A stretch of 64,000 nt of DNA from Margaritifera margaritifera (lineage: Eukaryota; Mollusca; Bivalvia; Unionida; Margaritiferidae): positions 62,001 through 126,000 of the forward strand of contig JAQPZY010000425.1 of NCBI GenBank assembly GCA_029931535.1, in the 5' to 3' direction. Positions 47,946 through 59,724 of the stretch are shown here, piece by piece; position 1 is the first letter of the stretch; the number at the start of each line of letters is the position of its first letter. The position numbers and the translations under genes are program-made. The notes beneath the pieces were generated by a model. It did not search any database. It was not told where the DNA came from and saw nothing but the letters and a program-made list of their open reading frames with translations.

Positions 47946-49230
47946 AGTGTAACATTGTTGGTTAAAAGTTTGAGAATCATGTTTTTGACGATAAATTTAA
48001 TGACAAATTGGATGACATCTATAAAGGTGAGGAAACAATAGACGTAAGTTTTGCTGTAGAAGATGTATTTAACGAGGAGTTGACACCCATCAACAAGCAG
48101 TTATAGAATTAAATACACAAGTAGTTGGTAAACTATACAAAGAATGTATCACGAATTGGTTAGAAATAGACGAACCACAATTTAGTTAAATAAAGCCTCG
48201 TTTAATTATTACTGAAAATGCATTGTATTACAAAGACAAAGGTAGAGCTGGTATTGACATTTTAAAAAATCCGTAGCCAAGATACAATCTTATCACCTAC
48301 CAGTTTATTTGGAACTTACCTCTTTAGCGTTCTCTACGTTCGATAAAAAAAAGGAAAATGATCGAATCGACCAAATTATAACTCTATGGTATCAGTAATG
48401 CTGCAGATAGGCAGGTTGACGATATAGAATTGCAAGAAATTAGCACAAAATGAATCATTTGGTACGCAATTAAAAGAGGCAGAAACTATATTAGATGAAT
48501 AGCTTGAAAAAATGTACAGTTATATATCTGGAAGGTTATTTGCAATGCAAGAGAAAAATAATTGATGTGTTATTTCGAAGCAGTTGTACTAATACAATAA
48601 AAAAATATGTAAATCTTGGCTTAGAAATGCATTATACAGAGATAGCAGACACAGATAATACATTAAAACAGCAGCAGCAACAACAACAACAACAACAAAA
48701 TGAATAGATAAGCAAGATTGAAAGAATTACTATAAAATACTGAAAGTAAAAGAATACAAATAGTTAAGCATTCAAGAGATTTTGAAACGAAGTTTAGAGA
48801 AAATACCAACAAGATAAATCTTAGAGTGAAACAAACATTCCCATTAAGAGAAAGGTTAAAATAACTGTTTATTTGCAATGGAGTAACAAGTGCTACACTT
48901 TTTGCAGCCATTTATATAATAGTAACAACTCTTGGTATAACAATAACAAATTGTATAAGACTTTTAACAGGAGGAGATGGAAGTGGTAGTGCTGCTGGTA
49001 GCAACGTAGCTAGCATTGACACCGGCAGTCCCGCTGATGTTTTCGGAGATACACTTATAACAGGCAAGGACAATAATGGTGAATATTTGTTTGAGAAAAA
49101 AAAATCGCAGCAGGATCTATTGGCATAATCAGCTGTCGTTTATCATCTACCGGAAACGTTATCTCTTTCATATTTGATAACACATTTTTGATAATTCTAA
49201 CACGAATGTGATTTTTCACTGGAATATACT
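47946..49230 (+). pseudogene. Decayed virus-like coding region with hydrophobic C-terminal part
   Basis: Successive + strand pieces in shifting frames form one protein-like series. They are DDIYKGEETIDVSFAVEDVF (about 48,010), NTQVVGKLYKECITNWLEID (about 48,115), LIITENALYYKDKGRAGIDI, HLPVYLELTSLAFSTFDKKK (about 48,297) and an open 70-codon piece ending in poly-Gln (48,495-48,707). Then come FRENTNKINLRVKQTFPLRE and VTSATLFAAIYIIVTTLGIT (about 48,890), a Gly/Ser-rich stretch (TGGDGSGSAAGSN) and a second hydrophobic piece (GNVISFIFDNTFLIIL, about 49,150). The plan of a basic segment, hydrophobic helix, Gly-rich linker and second hydrophobic helix reminds me of unnamed proteins seen with Polinton-like elements in cnidarians and molluscs; that is recollection, not proof. 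There are at least six breaks. Confidence 0.33.
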
Positions 49231-49239
49231 AAAATGTTT

Positions 49240-50150
49240 GTTTTTAGTAATCAAAAGAGTAAAAAAAAACATTTTTTTTTTCTAGAAAACAGCGCCAGTA
49301 AATAAAGATCAAACCAGAAACATAAATTACATGAGTTCATGCAATCATAGACATAATCATAAACGCTTGTTTATTTATCTAGTTATCGCTTTTATTGATA
49401 CTACCTAGTTTACCGTTGTTATCCTCATTGTCACCATTTGTATTTATCTTACATTCATCTTTCTTGTCATTCATGTTTCATTATCATTCTTTGTTCGATT
49501 AACATCACTCAGTCTGGCAAACTTAGTCGTTTCGATTTAACCGTTCTCACTGTTTTCCATTTGACTAATTGTTTTCGATTTTGTATCAGCTTCTTTAGTT
49601 CCATTCATTTAAGTATTTTTTATAGGATGTATTCCTTAAAGAATGTGCGAACTGTTGGAAATTGTTCTTGGAACCTACTGTGCTTCATATTTTCATAAAC
49701 ATATCGCATGGTAACAAAAATATACTATCACCACCAATTACATCGGTTAGTGTAACTTTTGAACTTGAACTATATTTTGAAACCTTGATATGTTAATTGC
49801 AGTAAAAGTCCTGATTGCCTAAAATTGTTTTATTGAACAACTTTTTTAATGTGTTTTAACAAGATACACGGACAGCGTAATAGCTGTTATATTTGAACCT
49901 GAGCAGTTAAAATATATATCACATACGATTTAATACTCTAATATAGCTGATCTATTACTTCAGGTGTTAGTGCGCTGCTAACTGCTAGATAGATAACGAT
50001 CCATCATTATTTGTCTTCCGGTACTCTTAGCGAGTTATTATACTCAGCACTTTATCGTATCCAACATCCTCTATTCCACCATATGTCTAACTAATATGTT
50101 TCCTGTCTAATTATCTCATTATCAGTCATGTTCCTCTCTATTTTGTAATA
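49240..50150. other. No gene recognised
   Basis: AT-rich, with a short poly(A)/poly(T) at 49,261-49,282. No readable protein fragments. Confidence 0.4.
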
Positions 50151-50154
50151 AGTT

Positions 50155-50650
50155 ACAAGGCCCTTAATATGGGTTCAATTCTTCCCCTTGAGATATCTTC
50201 AATCACCATTAGGACAAACATTAACGTTATTACATATTGTATCAAATTCTTTATGATTGATGTTGATGTTGGTAGGAATTGATCAGTAGGTAATGGTATT
50301 GAGCATTGGGGTATAATCATTCTGATCTGAAAGTACATGTGATTCTTATATATTGATGCTACTAACCCATCTCCAGGATACACATTCCTATTACTTATTC
50401 CACATCCTATTGTTGCAGATCTTACTGCCCAATTTAAATAATTTTGCAAAAATTGATTCTCACACTCTGCTCTCTATTTGTTCTTGGAATCATCAGTATC
50501 AAATATTAAAGTGTAACTAGCAGAAATCCATAATTGCTTGTATATTAAATATGCTTTTTCTGTATTTTATGGCTTCGTCTTGTTAAATAGATATGCAATA
50601 ACTGTATCGGCTGGTGATACTAACATAAGTTGTAGGACAAGAGTAAACGA
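50155..50650 (-). pseudogene. Decayed coding region of unknown family
   Basis: A single - strand frame spans about 140 codons with two stops (near 50,574 and 50,475). It reads LVSPADTVIAYLFNKTKP, YLIYKQLWISASYTLIFDTD and NYLNWAVRSATIGCG. Then NVYPGDGLVASIYKNHMYFQ and IRMIIPQCSIPLPTDQF follow, before a frameshift near 50,270. The block NNVNVCPNGD continues it in another frame. The sequence looks like a conserved globular protein, but I do not recognise it. Same strand as the capsid-like pseudogene. Confidence 0.38.
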
Positions 50651-50849
50651 AAGCAGGATGTGCTACTTGTCGTTTTTTTTTTAAGATACGAATTTCACGA
50701 TTACATCATATAAAATGTTTCATAACGAATAAATGCACTGACTATTAAAATCAAGGATAAAATGGTGCACCTCGGCTTTTAATAATCGAATAATTTGAGG
50801 TGAAAAATGGTACGAGCCAGTATACATGACCTAGTGTCTTGTTCATAAA

Positions 50850-51060
50850 TATTTCAAGGTTACCTGAGTTTTTATTGCCATTTTCTTTTCAATTAAAGCA
50901 GAAACGCCATACAATGAGTGACAGAATATGACAAGTGGCTCAGGACAAACTCCGCGATTTTTATAAACTTTTGGCGACAAATGACCCATTATTTTTCGTA
51001 CACTTATGACAAACGTAGTTTTGTGTTTAGCCAACTGATTTTAGATCTGCCACAAAGCAA
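50850..51060 (-). repeat. Family B repeat, copy 2
   Basis: The - strand frame holds GHLSPKVYKNRGVCPEPLVI and FCHSLYGVSALIEKKMAIKT, aligning with 45,405-45,497. On the + strand GACAAGTGGCTCAGG (about 50,930) and GACAAATGACCCATT (about 50,969) repeat at about 38 bp. Confidence 0.45.
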
Positions 51061-51371
51061 AATGGGTTAAAAATGTTAGGAATACAGTTGAAAGAGGTAG
51101 AATTTTCTCAAAAAGTGTTAAAACAGTGTTTCTGATTCAAGTTTTTTTCAAAATTGGCCAGAAATCCCAAACCTTGACTCATAACTTATATCGAGTGGCC
51201 CAAGACATATAATTTCTATAATACTAAACCGTGACTGCGAGACACAACTTCCTTGTACACATATATTGCAGGTGAAATGTTATTTAGTATGGTTGATTGT
51301 TGTAAAATTGCATTTTGATATAGGATACCAGTCTCGCAGTAGATACAAAGTTGATACCTCGCTTAATACTT

Positions 51372-51525
51372 GGAGATCGGGTCATTGGCTGTAATATCGG
51401 CCTGAAAGTTTTTTAATTTCCCGAGACTTGTGTCAGTACTTTCAACTTTACATAGATTATGTATGTGTACGCTTTGGCTTTTGTCCGGCAAGTTAAAATA
51501 GTATTGTGTCTACCCGGTGCAAACT
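51372..51525 (+). repeat. Dispersed repeat family A, copy 3 (diverged)
   Basis: GATCGGGTCATTGGCTGTAA, TATCGGCCTGAAAGTTTTTT and GTGTCTACCCGGTGCAAAC follow the same order as copy 1 at 4,716-4,885. Confidence 0.5.
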
Positions 51526-51627
51526 GATGATTAAAGTAGTTTGTATTGGTGCCCCGCTTAAGACCCATGTATTGCAAATTGTTATTCGTCAGCAAGTTTT
51601 CGCTTACTTAAAGTGCGAGTTATGTGT

Positions 51628-52110
51628 ACTGGGTCATTAAGTGCGAATAATAGATTTATTTTCTTAAACGTTATCATTGATCTCTACGGAAACTGAATTA
51701 GTTGTCCCCTCTAAGAGAGAGGGTGCTAGCTAAAGTGGAAGACAATATAATCAGTCATTGGTTTGTGCCCGCCTGGTATACGGACAAACTCCATCCAATA
51801 GACTTGGCAGTAAACATATAATACACAGAATAAATGAAATAACACTTCCACTGATATGCGAAACAGGCCATACAGACCAAGAAGGTAAAAGGAATATATA
51901 ACTGATGAAGATCTATGTATTTTATCAGTGGACTTTCAGATATTAAAAAGAAAGCTGATTCATGCTTAAAGGATAATTGTGGATGGTCAGAACATGAATG
52001 AGAGATCTAATCTAAATATTCGTGGATGTAAAACAACATTTGTTGTGTAATTCTGCATTTTCAGGATTATTTACGTGAAATACGTTTGCGTGTATTAGTT
52101 GACTTGATTG
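51628..52110 (+). pseudogene. Broken copy of a duplicated first exon plus upstream DNA
   Basis: The upstream 51,628-51,850 aligns with the reverse complement of about 63,275-63,495. Then ATG at 51,857 starts MRNRPYRPRR, followed by ITDEDLCILSVDFQILKRK, GQNMNERSNLNIRGCK and CIFRIIYVKYVCVY. It is colinear with the open frame at 62,973-63,270. Breaks: a stop about ten codons in, a frame change before IIVDGQN and a stop just before the hydrophobic segment. It lacks the 12-codon duplication seen in the other copy. Confidence 0.7.
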
Positions 52111-52179
52111 CCACAAGGCTTATTCAGTTGTTTTAATTGAAAACCAGCGAAGTGTGAGATTCAGCACTCTGTTGTAATG

Positions 52180-52181
<2 letters not shown>

Positions 52182-52223
<42 letters not shown>

Positions 52224-52234
52224 TGTATAGATAG

Positions 52235-52267
<33 letters not shown>

Positions 52268-52286
52268 TGTATAGATAGATAGATAA

Positions 52287-52333
<47 letters not shown>
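52182..52333. repeat. (TA)n / (GATA)n compound microsatellite
   Basis: TA runs at 52,182-52,216 and 52,236-52,260, each followed by CATATATGTATAGATAGATA. The second leads into a (GATA)n run to 52,333. The repeated TA-CATATATGTA-GATA module shows a local duplication. Confidence 0.95.
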
Positions 52334-52339
52334 CAAAGA

Positions 52340-53340
52340 TATATATGCACACAATTATACATACATATAAATACAGTTTAATTAGGGTTTAATTAAGTAT
52401 TGTGCTTTAAGCAATAATTATAGTATTTTACATTTTTGTTTTGTTGTTCCTTTGGTTGTGTACATAAAATGAGATGAAGATTTAAATTCAACAGGAAAGT
52501 TGTCTACCTGCAATTAACCAAAGTGTTGACTGTATCTTTGCTTATTGCAAATTATTAATTCAGATGGTTAGTGACTGTGCTAAAATCTTAAAGCACATAC
52601 AATTGCAAAAAATAAAATAAGTTAAATTGCTATGTACAAATATGTTTGACAACAGTTTCATTTGAATGAAGGAATGATATAAATAAGCATTTAATCTAAT
52701 TTCGTTATCATTTTATTATTTTTTTTTTATTTTCAATAATATTAATAATTAAATAATTCACGCTCTTTATATTTCCTCTCTATCTTTACCGATCTGGAAC
52801 AAAACATCGATTTAGGCAGTGATTGGAACTTACAGTTATATTTGTTTAAAAAGATAATTAGATGCATCATATTTAATAAACACATGTGATAAATAATATT
52901 TTATTACTGTAATTAAGTTACATTTCATTGGATTCATGCATATTTTTAATGTGAGTTGTCAGGGACGAAAATACAATATCAAACTCGGAAGTCTTCTTTT
53001 CCATTTCATACATTGATGAGTGTGACACGTAGCGGCTTAGACCTGCAAAAATACAAGTAGTGATATAATTTACTGCCATCTCCATTTCTCCAATGAATCG
53101 GGGAGAATTTGATTTCATAAATTTTAAATAACAAAGAGGGTAGAATAATTGTAGTTGGCATCATCACCATCATCATCATCATCATCATCATTATCGCTGT
53201 TATGATCATAATTATAACCGAATATACGGCAACATTTAATGTTTCACTAACTAATAACTGAGTTTAAAACGTTAAAGTTGTATTAGTGCATTTAATAAAT
53301 AATTACAAAGGAACATCAACACATAACAGGTTATATCGAG
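52340..53340. other. No gene recognised
   Basis: AT-rich; a short (ATC)n run at 53,161-53,190. A 66-codon - strand frame (52,918-53,118) is not recognisable. Confidence 0.4.
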
Positions 53341-53354
53341 CAGAGGCAACGTTA

Positions 53355-53549
53355 GTGAATGCCATTGTGAAAAGACGTCCCGTGACTGCATATCCCGCCT
53401 GGTCTAAGCAGCATTAGAACATGCATCCTTACATTCTTATGCGAGTCTGGTAGTCTAGCAACTGTGCCGCCGTTTCCCAATCGTAAGGGATGTACTCGCA
53501 TGTTTCGAAGGTTTTAAAACACACCTTCCTTCAATGCACCAATGCGAAT

Positions 53550-53551
<2 letters not shown>
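53355..53551 (-). repeat. tRNA-derived SINE-like repeat, copy A
   Basis: In - sense it reads from TGCATTGAAGGAAGGTGTGT through GGCGGCACAGTTGCTAGACT (A-box region) to ATGCATGTTCTAATGCTGC (mutated B-box), then GGGATATGCAGTCACGGGA. It matches copy B over its whole length. Its 5' end touches a (TA)n tract. Confidence 0.72.

Positions 53552-53614
<63 letters not shown>
53552..53614. repeat. (TA)n microsatellite between two SINE-like copies
   Basis: Perfect run of about 63 bp. Confidence 0.96.
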
Positions 53615-53619
<5 letters not shown>

Positions 53620-53693
53620 GTAAAACAGACCGAATGGTTTTGTCATCACTTAGTGTTTATCTCATATCCTTCTGTTATAAAATACCATCTGAG

Positions 53694-53920
53694 TGAAGTG
53701 ACTTGTGAAAAGGCTGCTCCGTGGATGCATATCTCCCAAAGTCTGAGCAGGATTCGAACCTGCATCCTTATGATCGCGAGCATGGTAGGCTAACAACTGT
53801 GCCTTCCTGGTTCCAATCCTTAGGGATTTACTCACCTATTTATTTCGGTAGTCAGTTGTTTCGCTCATGTGTTCTTAAAACACACAGTCCTTCAATGCAC
53901 CACTGCAAAACAAAGTATAT
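53694..53920 (-). repeat. tRNA-derived SINE-like repeat, copy B
   Basis: In - sense GGAAGGCACAGTTGTTAGCC and ATGCAGGTTCGAATCCTGCT give a tRNA-like A-box region and a perfect B-box (GGTTCGAATCC, 53,750-53,760). The flanks match copy A: GTGCATTGAAGGACTGTGTG upstream and GAGATATGCATCCACGGAGC downstream. Both copies point the same way. Confidence 0.78.
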
Positions 53921-54181
53921 ATATATGCGTGTGTGTGTTACAAAAAAGCAAATATGCGTACTTTGCATTAATAACCACCCACCGGTTATTATTTTGATTG
54001 ACTTGAGAACATGTGGCTGCTTAAATGACTACATTTGAATGTGATGTATTCTAAAAGATACTAAAAACGTTTCTTATCACATCTTATCATAATTCACTTA
54101 TTGATTATGTCAAATAGTTTTTGTTGTAAATCACCATCTGATAAATGAACTTGTTATAACCTTGGAGGCCAGTCGTCCTTC

Positions 54182-54283
<102 letters not shown>

Positions 54284-54835
54284 ATGGTTACCATATGTTG
54301 TCCACAGATTGTTCCTCTAGCCGCAGTATAATATTTCGCCTTGCATTGCCGTGTTTTGGGATCCGTACATGCCAATAAATGACATATCGTTTCAGGTTTA
54401 GTCTTTAACAAATAACATAAAGTGACATATAGCTACGCAGAATGTCTGCAAGTTCATCCTTGAATAATGAAACACTTGTCTTGTTTACCTTAAATATGCT
54501 ATTGATGAGATTTTTCCCTTTTGATAGTCATTAGTGCCTTACGATATGATGGTGTTCGTTATATCGCCATTGCATTTGTTTGTGTCAAAATTGAAGCAAA
54601 CTAAATATATATCAGTTGAAATTGGTTTCATCAAATGAAATTTATGTTTGTCCTTGCAGTAAAATTCATACATTAGTCATTTACCTAAATCTAACACTGT
54701 AGATCCTCCATATATTGGTATAGTGAGTTTGATCTTTATGTTATACTCATAAGGATCATAAGGACTATTTCCACACCCAAAATAGCTCTATTTACAAATG
54801 ACAGATCTTTTGGAGGGTTTTCATATTTCATTTCG

Positions 54836-54841
<6 letters not shown>

Positions 54842-54914
<73 letters not shown>
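54842..54914. repeat. (TA)n microsatellite
   Basis: Uninterrupted TA run of about 73 bp. Confidence 0.97.
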
Positions 54915-54917
<3 letters not shown>

Positions 54918-56299
54918 CCTTTCCTAAGAGTTCCCATTTGTCTGCCAATTACAGCATTGTTCATCAACTCGATGATGTCCTTCTCAAAATAGTTGGTTGC
55001 TTTTGTCTCAAATAGGATGTATGATTTCAGCCAAGGGTGCCGACTGAAAATCATCACTTTTTATAATTTTATTAATTTCAAGTTTAATTGACAGTAAAGC
55101 TCGAGATTTTGATAAAGAGGTATGTATTTCGTTTTACACTTCAGCATGCACAACAACTTAGCTTCAGTTGTCTTAGTGGTTTTCCTTTTTCGTTGAATTT
55201 TATTTGTTGGTGGGGAAAATTATTTTAATTGCAAATGAGTTTTCCGGGTGATGGGGGGGGGGGACAGTCACTGAAATAATCATGCAAGCGTTTAAGAATT
55301 TCCATGTCAAATGTTTAAGTGCACTGTATCATTATTATCATGGATGTTTAAGAAAAAATAAATTTAGTTATATACCTTTTTTTCTACCCATTTGATTTCC
55401 TTTTTTTTCAGTCCGTCCGAAGTATTTTACCGGTAAATAGTGGGAACATTGCCCACTATATAAATTATTGGCATCGATGTAAATTATGAATTATTTTTGT
55501 TTGGTATCATCTTGCTTTCCATCATTTTTAATTCTGCCGTCTTATTATGCATTCAACTAGTGTTTTGCTTTTGCCTATTTTTTAAGAGCAAGAATAATCT
55601 CATCAAGATTACTATTTGTAATTATTATAAATATGTCACAATCTGATGAAAGTCTTAAATCTACAGTGATATCTTCAAGCTTAAATCATGTGCAAGACCC
55701 AAAGCGCTGTAATACTGCGCTTGGTATAGCTTGATGCACTCATTTTAAATTTCCTAAAAAAATGTCGCATAACATCAGGATGACCTTCTTGATATAGTAT
55801 GACATCACATCATGTACGTACCGGTACTCATCAGTTGAAATGCTTGATTTGAAGATTAATAAAAGAAAAACGTGAATATAAGGCAATGTTGTTTTATAGA
55901 ATATATCAAATTCATAGATGTACTCATATAACTATATGCTGAATGTTTTATAAAATGTTTAATATGGTCTGAAAATTTTGTGTGATCTAAATTATTCGCT
56001 GGCCTGTCCCAGAAAATAAACACACAATATCTTCACAAAGTAACTGTCCCCGCCTCATTAGCCCTAAATTGCCATGATATAGCGTGAATGGTTACTACGT
56101 AACATTTTTGCAAGGTTCTATTTACGGAAAACAAAATGACTCTGTGAATTTCAGCAAGAAATATAAGGCCAACAAATCCATAACAAAGTTATCACGTAAT
56201 TTTCCATTTCCATTTCCATGTATTAAAATGTCCAGCAATATCTTGCGTAATATCGAAATCCATAAAAAGTCTATAATTGATGGCATGGCTCAAAGTTTA

Positions 56300-56665
56300 C
56301 AGGAGGGACCCAGAGTAGGGAAGATTATATATTCCAATGAAGTTAAGTAAGTTAGTTTTACTACGAATTGAATACATAAGATCTCTCATTGAACTAGAAT
56401 ACTTTTATCTGAATACAAAAATCAAGCTCGTTCAATGCAGAATGTATTTGTCTTACACATTGTGTTAGGTTCATTACAATTTTAATTCCTGGTAGGTGGT
56501 AGGTTAGGAAAGTGTTCATTGTAAAGTGTATTTACAACATATTGTCAATAGTGTTTATTCATTTGTAATAATCACATGCATGTGTATTTATCTTTAAATA
56601 GGAGGTGGCTTTATGATGTTAGTAAATTACCTGTATCAGTAATTTTGTCGGGTCAAGGTAGGGAA
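56300..56665 (+). repeat. Direct duplication, unit 1
   Basis: GGAGGGACCCAGAGTAGGGA, AAGTTAGTTTTACTACGAAT, TGAATACATAAGATCTCTCA and TTTAAATAGGAGGTGGCTTT recur in the same order at 56,980 onward. A 88-codon open frame (56,084-56,350) overlaps its start but is not recognised. Confidence 0.72.
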
Positions 56666-56977
56666 TGCTTTTTATAACTCATCCACTCGTATCTTATTTG
56701 GAATACATCATAAACGAAAGTCAAATCAAAACATGGTACTCAGTCACTTGAAGCAGTATACAAATATTTTAACAAACTGTGTAATATTCAGACTTTCACA
56801 ACGAATCGCTATATAATACAAACATTCTGTGTCTATTTCAGTACCCCATTCTATACCATTCTTCTTAACTAACACAAGATGTTTAAAGAAATGCATAGCA
56901 AAACATGATGAATCACATGTCCAGGTATGTATGCTTAAAAATGAACGATTTAAGTTGAAGGGGTGACTTACAAACGG

Positions 56978-57220
56978 ATGGAGGGACCAGCGGAAGTAAG
57001 ATTATATATTTCAGTGAAGTTAAAGCAGTTAGTTTTACAGTAAATTGAATACATAAGAATTCTCATTGAAATAGGTTACGTTTTCTTGATAACAGCACAC
57101 ATCAATGTGCTTCAGTGTATTCTGTGTTGAATCATATATAAAAAATGTAACTTTTGTTTAAATAGGCAGCTGTCTTTATATTAATATTAAAGAACAGGTA
57201 TCAATAATTTTGGTTAAAAA
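56978..57220 (+). repeat. Direct duplication, unit 2
   Basis: GGAGGGACCAGCGGAAGTAA, CAGTTAGTTTTACAGTAAAT, TGAATACATAAGAATTCTCA and TTTAAATAGGCAGCTGTCTT match unit 1, about 680 bp away, with scattered differences and shorter spacing. Confidence 0.72.
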
Positions 57221-58379
57221 GAAGAAAACACTTGTCATGTATCTAAGGGCGGATGAAAGTTACATGTTGCTAGTGTGGGGCCTGGCACGAAAATATTTTC
57301 TTTAGTTTCTTTTACCAAAAAGGCATATTTGCCTCTGTAAATAATGAATGTCTCATACTATCAAAGCTGTTATTCAACCACCAACCTTTTCCATATCTGT
57401 TCATTTCACATTTTGGTTACCACTCAATAATAATTCTCAGCCATGTACCTTGACCACAATCCTTAATGATAATGACTTACCCTTGTAAGAAAAAGAAGAA
57501 TCTACACAGGCAGAGGTCAGCAAGTGAAAGAGAAAGGCTGCAGATACATGATATAAGTAAACGGCCACATAACTCACAAGATGGAACATGGTTTTGGCAT
57601 TATTACATGTAAAATACGAACAACTGGAGAGTGATCAACGATTACATAGCTGAGGTCAACGTAGCTTGTTTAGTCTCCAGTAGGTAATGTAAACATTATC
57701 ATGCAAAACTAAATGCAGACTAAAGAGATCGTTACAATTTAATGTTTACGTCTTTTCCAAAAAGATTTTATTTCACAGTTTCTTATCTTTAGATTTGAAC
57801 TTAATGTCCTATTGGAATTTACAATTTTGCAGTTTAATTGACACAATATAACCAATATTGTGATTACATAGCGTGAAACCATCTAAATAACGACATACCA
57901 ACCTACCCACCCAAAATCTACCTACCTACTCACTGTGCCAGGGCATAAAAGACCCAAAAGACAAAAAAAGTTTCTTTCTGATATCAAAGTAGACGTACTA
58001 ACATGAGTTGATATAAACCAGAGAATACTGTTGTTTTCGTATTGTTTTTTGTAAACATCATTGTTCTTAAAATCTGCTTGAGAAGCTTATATCATTGTGA
58101 ACTCCTAGAAGCTAGACTGTACTGGGTAAAAGTGGCATGCTCTGAGAAACCTTGGAGTGAAATACAACAATACAACATAGTTCATGAATCAAGAATTGCC
58201 TTGATTAGCCACTACAGGTGAAGCCTTAAATTAAAAGCCTTCAGCATGCAGTCCACTCATCTAATTCCTACACTCATCTGCATGCAGGATATAGTTAACC
58301 GTCTTATAGTAAATTATTACAATATGCAATATTCAGTTATCATGATGTAACATATATCACTGAATATGCATAGGTATTC

Positions 58380-59720
58380 CTACTTCCAACTGCACTGGTC
58401 AGAAATGGCATTCCGAGTATACTGGGTCGAATAAAGGCTTAGCGTGCATTAATATATGTGATCATAAACATAATAATTAACCAATGCTAGTAAACATAAA
58501 TTGTAGGCCGATGTAACCTATCTTTGGTTGTAAGGGTGTGACAGCAACAGATATGCATCCAATTATCATGTTGCGTGATTGTAACATAAACATCACCCAC
58601 GAAATAAACTTTAAACACACATTTCAACAAAGTCACTGAAGCATGAAATATAGCAACATAGACCAGCTTTTGCAATCATATTATATATCTTATCAAAATA
58701 TAACCACTCATCAAGTTTAATGAGTCTAGATAGGATAGTATGCATTGAACATGTGACAATACTTAATCAGAGCCAGTAAGAAATTAGATTGAAGTCACAA
58801 TCAGATTTTTTTGATCTAAGGTCGTGCTAGTAACAAGATGCACATCATCATCAATGTTACGCTTCCAGCATAAACAGTGCCTAAAAATGAACACCAAACA
58901 CAAAATGTAACACAAATTAAGGAAGAGTACAATATGGTCCCTAACAAATTACTCCTGACTTGAGGGAGTAGTGCTCCTCAATATATATCCATTAACCATG
59001 TTTCGTGATTTTAAATAGCAAAATATGTAAATAGCATCCCAAAATAGTATGTGGTCATGAGCAAAATGTAAAATCAATAACGTATGCCAGTAAAATCTGA
59101 AATGCAGGCCATATTAACCATTTTCGTATAAGTGCTGTACGAAGAGTCATCTAGTTCAAACATTTCAAGTATAACAGTTGTATAGAGGAGAAAAAGGAAA
59201 CCGATGTATTCATGAAATAAACATAAACCTTAACATAAGCCAGTACATGTGAAATGTAGGTCACAATGTCCTTATATTGCTTCAATATTGGTACTAATAT
59301 AGATGCATACAATGATCTACAATGATGAATCTGGAGTCAGCAATGATTGAAATTGAACCCAAGTCAGAGAAGTGTGTAATATGCGTGACAGTGAAGTCCT
59401 TTTGTGATGAACATGTAGAACTTAAGATGCGTCCTGTCCCCAAGTGTCATGATTTTTTGAGTAACAATATGTACACAGAGTGAAACAAAAAACACCATTT
59501 TGTTATGAGCACAAATCGGAATTTAAGCTAAGATTGCAAAATGTGAAGTGTAGGTTGTCATGACCGTCTTTATTGTAAGCGTAAGGTCCCAATATATATG
59601 CAAACAATCATCTAGTGCGACAGTTCTAGCATTCTAGCATCAACAGAGCTTGAGTAATTGATTTAAAGCACAGCATTTAGAACGTAATTGAAGCGTTAAG
59701 CCCGGATCACAGTGACATAG
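58380..59720 (+). repeat. Degenerate tandem array with about 150-bp period
   Basis: A core like GAAATGTAGGTCACAATGTCC recurs with changes at about 58,497, 58,647, 59,099, 59,251 and 59,547, all near multiples of 150 bp. A second core (ATGCATCCAATTATCATGTT followed by GCGTGATT) recurs at about 58,551, 58,983 and 59,427. Units are heavily mutated, so the array is old. Confidence 0.55.
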
Positions 59721-59724
59721 TTCT

